Below, in pieces: positions 7,157-9,935 of a stretch of DNA of 9,935 bases; positions within the stretch are counted from its first letter, which is position 1, and each line of letters starts with the position of its first letter. Under the pieces are notes generated by a model. That model saw only the letters and a list, made by a program, of their open reading frames with translations. It was not told where the DNA came from and did not search any database. The DNA is taken from contig JAOZTV010000095.1 in assembly GCA_029939015.1 (NCBI GenBank), positions 1 to 9,935 on the forward strand. The letters are read 5' to 3'. The translations under genes and the position numbers were made by a program. The DNA is from Candidatus Aminicenantota bacterium (GTDB lineage: Bacteria > Acidobacteriota > Aminicenantia > UBA2199).

Positions 7157-7528
7157 ATGACAAATCGATATTTTATATTTTTTATTTCCTGGCTTTTTCC
7201 AGGGGCAGGACATCTGATACAGAAAAAGTATGCTAAAAGTGCAATCTTTTTTTCAGGAATTATTCTTTTACTTTTATTGGGTATTTTGATGAAGGGCAAG
7301 TATTATGACACAAAAGAATTACATCCTCTTTTATTACTTGGTTTTTTTGGAGATCTTGGCAGTGGTATTTTTTATTTTATAATTGATGCTCTCGGATTAG
7401 CAAAAGAAGAAGCAAATATTTCTGCAGTAACCTATCATTACGGTACAACATATCTTGCAACTGCAGGCTTACTCAACTATCTTGTAGCGTTGAATGCATT
7501 TGATATAGCAAAGAAGGTGAAAAAATGA
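7157..7528 (+). CDS. Small polytopic membrane protein, DUF6677-like
   Basis: The 123-residue protein begins with SWLFPGAGHLIQKKYAKSAIFF, the 'PGxGHxxQxKxxxA' motif seen in TM2-like and DUF6677 proteins, where a short helix precedes a tight turn and a second helix. Hydrophobic segments lie at about 5-19, 27-45, 57-80 and 98-114. The C-terminal half, TYHYGTTYLATAGLLNYLVALNAFDIAKK, matches the DUF6677 end as I remember it. The function of the family is not known. The start ATG has no Shine-Dalgarno sequence, unusual among the genes here, and TATAAT lies 6 nt upstream, so a leaderless mRNA is possible. The stop overlaps the next gene's ATG (ATGA), implying coupled translation with the 57-residue membrane protein. 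Confidence 0.8.
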   Translation: MTNRYFIFFISWLFPGAGHLIQKKYAKSAIFFSGIILLLLLGILMKGKYYDTKELHPLLLLGFFGDLGSGIFYFIIDALGLAKEEANISAVTYHYGTTYLATAGLLNYLVALNAFDIAKKVKK

Positions 7529-7698
7529 TTTTTAAAAGTCACTTTATAACAATGCTTGTATATGCCATTATAGTTTCAGTAATTTTAGCCCTAGTAAGGT
7601 TTAAGACAAAAGAAGAGATTATCAAAGCAGGTCTAAAAATGTTCCTTATGATGACAGGTGGAGTAGTAATTTTCAGCTGGTTAATGTATCTAATTTAA
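7525..7698 (+). CDS. 57-residue two-helix membrane protein
   Basis: An ATG at 7525 overlaps the stop of the preceding gene (ATGA) and is preceded by AAGGTG (7514-7519) at good spacing. The frame runs to TAA at 7696-7698. The protein starts MIFKSHFITMLVYAIIVSVI. It has two hydrophobic segments, at about 8-24 and 36-57, joined by a charged loop RFKTKEEIIKAG (25-36). It is not recognised. Its size, coupling and topology suggest an accessory subunit of the DUF6677-like protein. Several features argue that it is real: the ATGA overlap, the ribosome site, the clean two-helix layout, and the stop before the hairpin repeat at 7728. Confidence 0.75.
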   Translation: MIFKSHFITMLVYAIIVSVILALVRFKTKEEIIKAGLKMFLMMTGGVVIFSWLMYLI

Positions 7699-7727
7699 AT
7701 ATTTTATTAAAAAACAAACTATAAAAA

Positions 7728-7829
7728 CGGCTCGCAGATTACACTGATTTTTTTTGTTTTTTAATCTGTGTACTCGGTGAGCCGGAACAGAGTGGAGACC
7801 TACGAAGTTAAATCTGTGGTTAATATTTT
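7728..7829. repeat. Composite intergenic repeat (copy 3) between convergent genes; hairpin likely terminates transcription
   Basis: CGGCTC (7728-7733) pairs with GAGCCG (7779-7784), and inside it CAGATTA (7735-7741) pairs with TAATCTG (7762-7768) around a T-rich loop. The 3' arm carries an extra TGTACTCGGT. After a less AT-rich spacer (about 7785-7807), TAAATCTGTGGTTAA (7809-7823) repeats 5973-5987 exactly, followed by TATTTT. The hairpin is 30 nt after the 57-residue protein gene and could end that transcript. CAGATTA/TAATCTG-type units of this sort are widespread in intergenic regions of many environmental bacteria (recollection, not verified here). Confidence 0.6.
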
Positions 7830-7857
7830 GCTTTTGCTCTTGAATTGCTAGCTAAAT

Positions 7858-9033
7858 TTATTTAGCGACTATCTTATTATAAGTCTCCGGATCTGTATCG
7901 CCTTCTGTACTTATTAGCAATATATTTGTATTTTTAGTAATATCAAGTTTCTTTTTTGCTTCAATAAGTTTTTTATTATTCATAATTGATAAAAGTCCAG
8001 CAAGCCCTGAAGCACCTGATTCTCCTGATATAATTCCAGCTTTTTTATACTCTCTCATTGCATCTTCTGCATAATTGTCTGATATTGTTAAAAACATATT
8101 AACACTATCTTTTAAAACAGGCCAGGCAATTGTTGAAGGAATTCCACAATTTAAACCTGCCATTATTGTTTCCATTTTTCCTCTTGCTTCTATTGCCTCG
8201 CCATCACCAAATTTCATTGAATCAAAAAAACCTCCTGCTTCAATTGGTTCTACACATACAAGTTTTATATTTTTGTCTTTATAATTCATCCTGAAAAACC
8301 CTGTACCTGCTGCTGCAAAAGCACCTACACCAGCTTGTAAGAAGACAATATCAGGAATATTAAACTTCCCCTTGTCCAATATTTCTTTTATTTCATTAAA
8401 TATAGTTGAGTATCCAGCAGCAACCCATGTTGGGATTTCTGTATAACCTTTATAGGCTGTATCGCCAACCTCATACCAGGCATTTTCTTTTGACCTGATT
8501 GATACTTCCCTGACACAATCATCGTAAGTCCCATTTATTATAACAACTTCGGCACCTTCTTTTTCAATATTATCAATTCTAGCCTGTTTTGTATCCTTTG
8601 GCATAAATATTTTTGCCTCTTGCCCAATTCTATTTGCCATCCATGCAACTGCTCTACCATGATTGCCATCAGTAGCCGCACTAAATACAAAGGTTCCTAA
8701 TTTACTCATCTTTACGGTATCAAATAAAAATTCAAACTTAAATTGACTGTCAAACTTTTCTTCCCATTCTTTTTTAATAAGTCTGTAAATAGCATAACTT
8801 GCACCAAGAGGTTTAAAAGCATTTACGTTAAATCTCTTTGACTCGTCCTTTACCAATATTTCATTTACACCATATTTTTCGGCCATTTGGTTTAAAGAAA
8901 CTAATGCTGTAGGAGCATATCCGTCAAGCGATTGATGAAATTTTATAATATCATTAGCTTTGAGCAAATCAAATAATTCACTGTCAAAGTCCAAATCTTT
9001 TTTTAAAAACTGATTAAATATAAATTCACACAT
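7858..9033 (-). CDS. dpaL: 2,3-Diaminopropionate ammonia-lyase (PLP enzyme, fold type II)
   Basis: This enzyme uses pyridoxal phosphate to split 2,3-diaminopropionate into pyruvate and two ammonia, a catabolic step in the cytosol. The 391 residues match the family (E. coli YgeX is about 398). Numbered from the chosen start, DESKRFNVNAFKPLG carries the Schiff-base lysine K74. TDGNHGR carries D122, equivalent to the second catalytic base. GDTAYKGYTEIPTW carries D191. QAGVGAFAAA (233-242) is the phosphate-binding loop, and ISGESGASGLAGL and STEGDTD follow. The start is put at the ATG 9033, because GGAGG lies 6 nt upstream at the right spacing. An in-frame TTG at 9093 would add 20 residues (GNIRDNLDLILDFNN...), but it has no ribosome site and would lie upstream of the likely transcription start (about 9066). 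The gene stands alone, without the transporter or selenium-type genes seen around ygeX. Confidence 0.93.
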   Translation of the reverse strand: MCEFIFNQFLKKDLDFDSELFDLLKANDIIKFHQSLDGYAPTALVSLNQMAEKYGVNEILVKDESKRFNVNAFKPLGASYAIYRLIKKEWEEKFDSQFKFEFLFDTVKMSKLGTFVFSAATDGNHGRAVAWMANRIGQEAKIFMPKDTKQARIDNIEKEGAEVVIINGTYDDCVREVSIRSKENAWYEVGDTAYKGYTEIPTWVAAGYSTIFNEIKEILDKGKFNIPDIVFLQAGVGAFAAAGTGFFRMNYKDKNIKLVCVEPIEAGGFFDSMKFGDGEAIEARGKMETIMAGLNCGIPSTIAWPVLKDSVNMFLTISDNYAEDAMREYKKAGIISGESGASGLAGLLSIMNNKKLIEAKKKLDITKNTNILLISTEGDTDPETYNKIVAK

Positions 9034-9072
9034 AAAAACCTCCAAATTGTTAAAATCTAAAATTAAGTCTAA

Positions 9073-9101
9073 ATTATCTCTTATATTTCCCAAATGTGCA
9101 A
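9073..9101 (-). promoter_or_regulatory. Sigma70-type promoter of dpaL
   Basis: On the minus strand, TTGCAC (9101-9096) and GATAAT (9078-9073) are 17 bases apart, so transcription would start near 9066 with a leader of about 33 nt to the ATG at 9033. Two GGGAAAT motifs in direct orientation, on the minus strand at 9093-9087 and 9115-9109, lie within and just upstream of this promoter and may be an activator or repressor site. Confidence 0.55.
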
Positions 9102-9202
9102 CTTACATTTCCCTAATCTGACACGAAATTGATAATTTTTGAATCTGAACTCAAAGGGACACTTAATTTTATTATTTTTAAAATAAATTATTTTTTTTTG
9201 AG

Positions 9203-9257
9203 ATATTATATAAAATATTTTATATAATATTATAATATTAATTAAATTTTAATATTA
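9203..9257. repeat. Perfect 28-bp AT-only palindrome plus a second inverted repeat upstream of the basic exported protein
   Basis: ATATTATATAAAAT (9203-9216) is immediately followed by its exact reverse complement ATTTTATATAATAT (9217-9230), a palindrome composed only of A and T. Next to it, TAATATTAA (9233-9241) and TTAATATTA (9249-9257) form another inverted repeat. TATAAT occurs at 9223-9228 and 9231-9236, and TTGAGA at 9198-9203 could be a -35. The region probably holds the promoter of the gene at 9301 and may bind a regulator or nucleoid protein. The dpaL promoter lies about 100 bp away on the other strand. Confidence 0.6.
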
Positions 9258-9300
9258 GAGCTTATTATGTCTATGGTAATTAAAATTTTAGGAGGAACAA

Positions 9301-9918
9301 ATGAAAAGAAGAATTTTTTTATTAATGTTGGTTTTTGTTTTTACTTTAACAGTCAGTACACTTTTTTGTCAATCTGATGAAACGCCTGAAGAGGTAATTC
9401 CCACGAGTAAAGCATGGAATAACCTTAAAAACAGTAATTCAATAAGGGCTATACAAATTAAAAAACTACGCGGGGATAATTTTAGAATTAATATGAGAGA
9501 TATTAAAAATACCCTGGAAAAAGCAGGTATAAGTGAGCCTGTATATATTGCAGTAAATTTTAAAAATAAAGAATTATTCAGCTTCGGGAAATTCACTCCA
9601 ACTATTGGCACTGGTGGCGGGAAAGGCCCAAATCCTAAAAGTATAAAATTTAATATCCCTTCTGTGAAAAGCTTTAGATTAGGTTTTTTAAAAGACAGTG
9701 GAAGTGGTGGTCCTGATGTATGCGAAACACCTCCTCCACCAAAAGATTCTTTGAGTAGAGCAAAATTTCGTGCATATAAACCTCTAAGAGCAAAGCTTGT
9801 TTTTAAAAATTCAAAAGGTCAGGTAAAGGCAGTTATGAATATAAAAATACCTGGATTGTCTTATGCAAAATCTTCTCCAATACCACCTATGCCTATCGGA
9901 GAACCTGACAAAAAATAA
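9301..9918 (+). CDS. Unrecognised basic exported protein with Gly/Pro-rich linkers
   Basis: The 205-residue protein has a signal peptide (MKRRIFLLMLVFVFTLTVST, with cleavage probably near LFCQ, residues 21-24). The residues before C23 (TLF) do not make a proper lipobox, so a lipoprotein is unlikely. After an acidic, Pro-containing start (DETPEEVIPT), there is a segment with beta-strand character (about 78-97), a Gly-rich linker GTGGGKGPNPKS (103-114), a second segment and the linker GSGGPDVCETPPPPKD (134-149) with the only other cysteine (C141). A third segment is rich in Lys and Arg, and a Pro-rich tail (SSPIPPMPIGEP) ends the protein. The mature protein is strongly basic. I do not recognise a family. 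AGGAGG at 9290-9295, 5 nt before the ATG, supports the start. Confidence 0.8.
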   Translation: MKRRIFLLMLVFVFTLTVSTLFCQSDETPEEVIPTSKAWNNLKNSNSIRAIQIKKLRGDNFRINMRDIKNTLEKAGISEPVYIAVNFKNKELFSFGKFTPTIGTGGGKGPNPKSIKFNIPSVKSFRLGFLKDSGSGGPDVCETPPPPKDSLSRAKFRAYKPLRAKLVFKNSKGQVKAVMNIKIPGLSYAKSSPIPPMPIGEPDKK

Positions 9919-9935
9919 GGTTCTCTGCCAGAATA

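Noticed and set aside
7851..7866. GCTAAAT/ATTTAGC hairpin at the dpaL stop as its terminator
   Set aside because: The 7-bp AT-rich stem contains the stop codon in its loop, and no T-run follows on the minus strand. It may contribute, but the evidence is too weak for a call.
9034..9093. Extra N-terminal extension of the diaminopropionate ammonia-lyase from TTG
   Set aside because: There is no ribosome site, the start would lie upstream of the likely transcription start, and the ATG at 9033 has a perfect GGAGG.
9168..9260. Replication origin from the AT-rich palindromic block
   Set aside because: No DnaA boxes or iteron series are seen and no replication gene is near; a promoter region fits better.

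Overview
The window is AT-rich bacterial DNA of unmixed base composition. Nearly all genes have good Shine-Dalgarno sites (GAGG, AGGAGG), and several have readable sigma70-type promoters. A predicted outer-membrane beta-barrel ending in Phe, together with several signal-peptide proteins, suggests a two-membrane (Gram-negative type) organism. The phylum cannot be fixed from this sequence. A DUF6677-type membrane protein, a DUF4412-like exported protein and 2,3-diaminopropionate ammonia-lyase would fit an environmental low-GC anaerobe, but that is inference.

Left part (1-5190): after the last codons of a membrane protein, a strong promoter (TTGGCA-17-TATAAT) starts a probable four-gene operon. 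It encodes an outer-membrane beta-barrel, a secreted subtilisin-family (S8) protease, the DNA-repair ATPase RecN and the tRNA methylthiotransferase MiaB. The genes are 8 nt apart, overlapping by 4 nt, and 5 nt apart. A hairpin repeat closes the unit.

Middle part (5200-7157): a small type II toxin-antitoxin pair (ribbon-helix-helix antitoxin and PIN-domain VapC toxin) has its own promoter, with an inverted repeat over the -10. It converges on a minus-strand gene for an exported DUF4412-like protein, and a 28-bp perfect palindrome lies between them. Upstream of the DUF4412-like gene is a 355-bp gene-free stretch. It holds a nested inverted repeat of about 109 nt that resembles a structured RNA or a small non-autonomous element.

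Right part (7157-9935): two overlapping small membrane-protein genes (DUF6677-like and a 57-residue protein) converge on a PLP enzyme gene, 2,3-diaminopropionate ammonia-lyase, on the minus strand. The most likely start of that gene is at 9033. A longer reading from a TTG at 9093 would begin upstream of the predicted promoter. After an extremely AT-rich palindromic block, an unrecognised basic exported protein is encoded up to 9918.

Three intergenic regions (5146-5192, 5955-5993, 7728-7829) carry copies of the same repeat family, each at gene 3' ends. I see no phage, insertion sequence, CRISPR array, rRNA or tRNA. No convincing new multi-gene system is visible. The best leads are the structured element at 6938-7046, the repeat family, and the pairing of a beta-barrel with a protease in a housekeeping operon.
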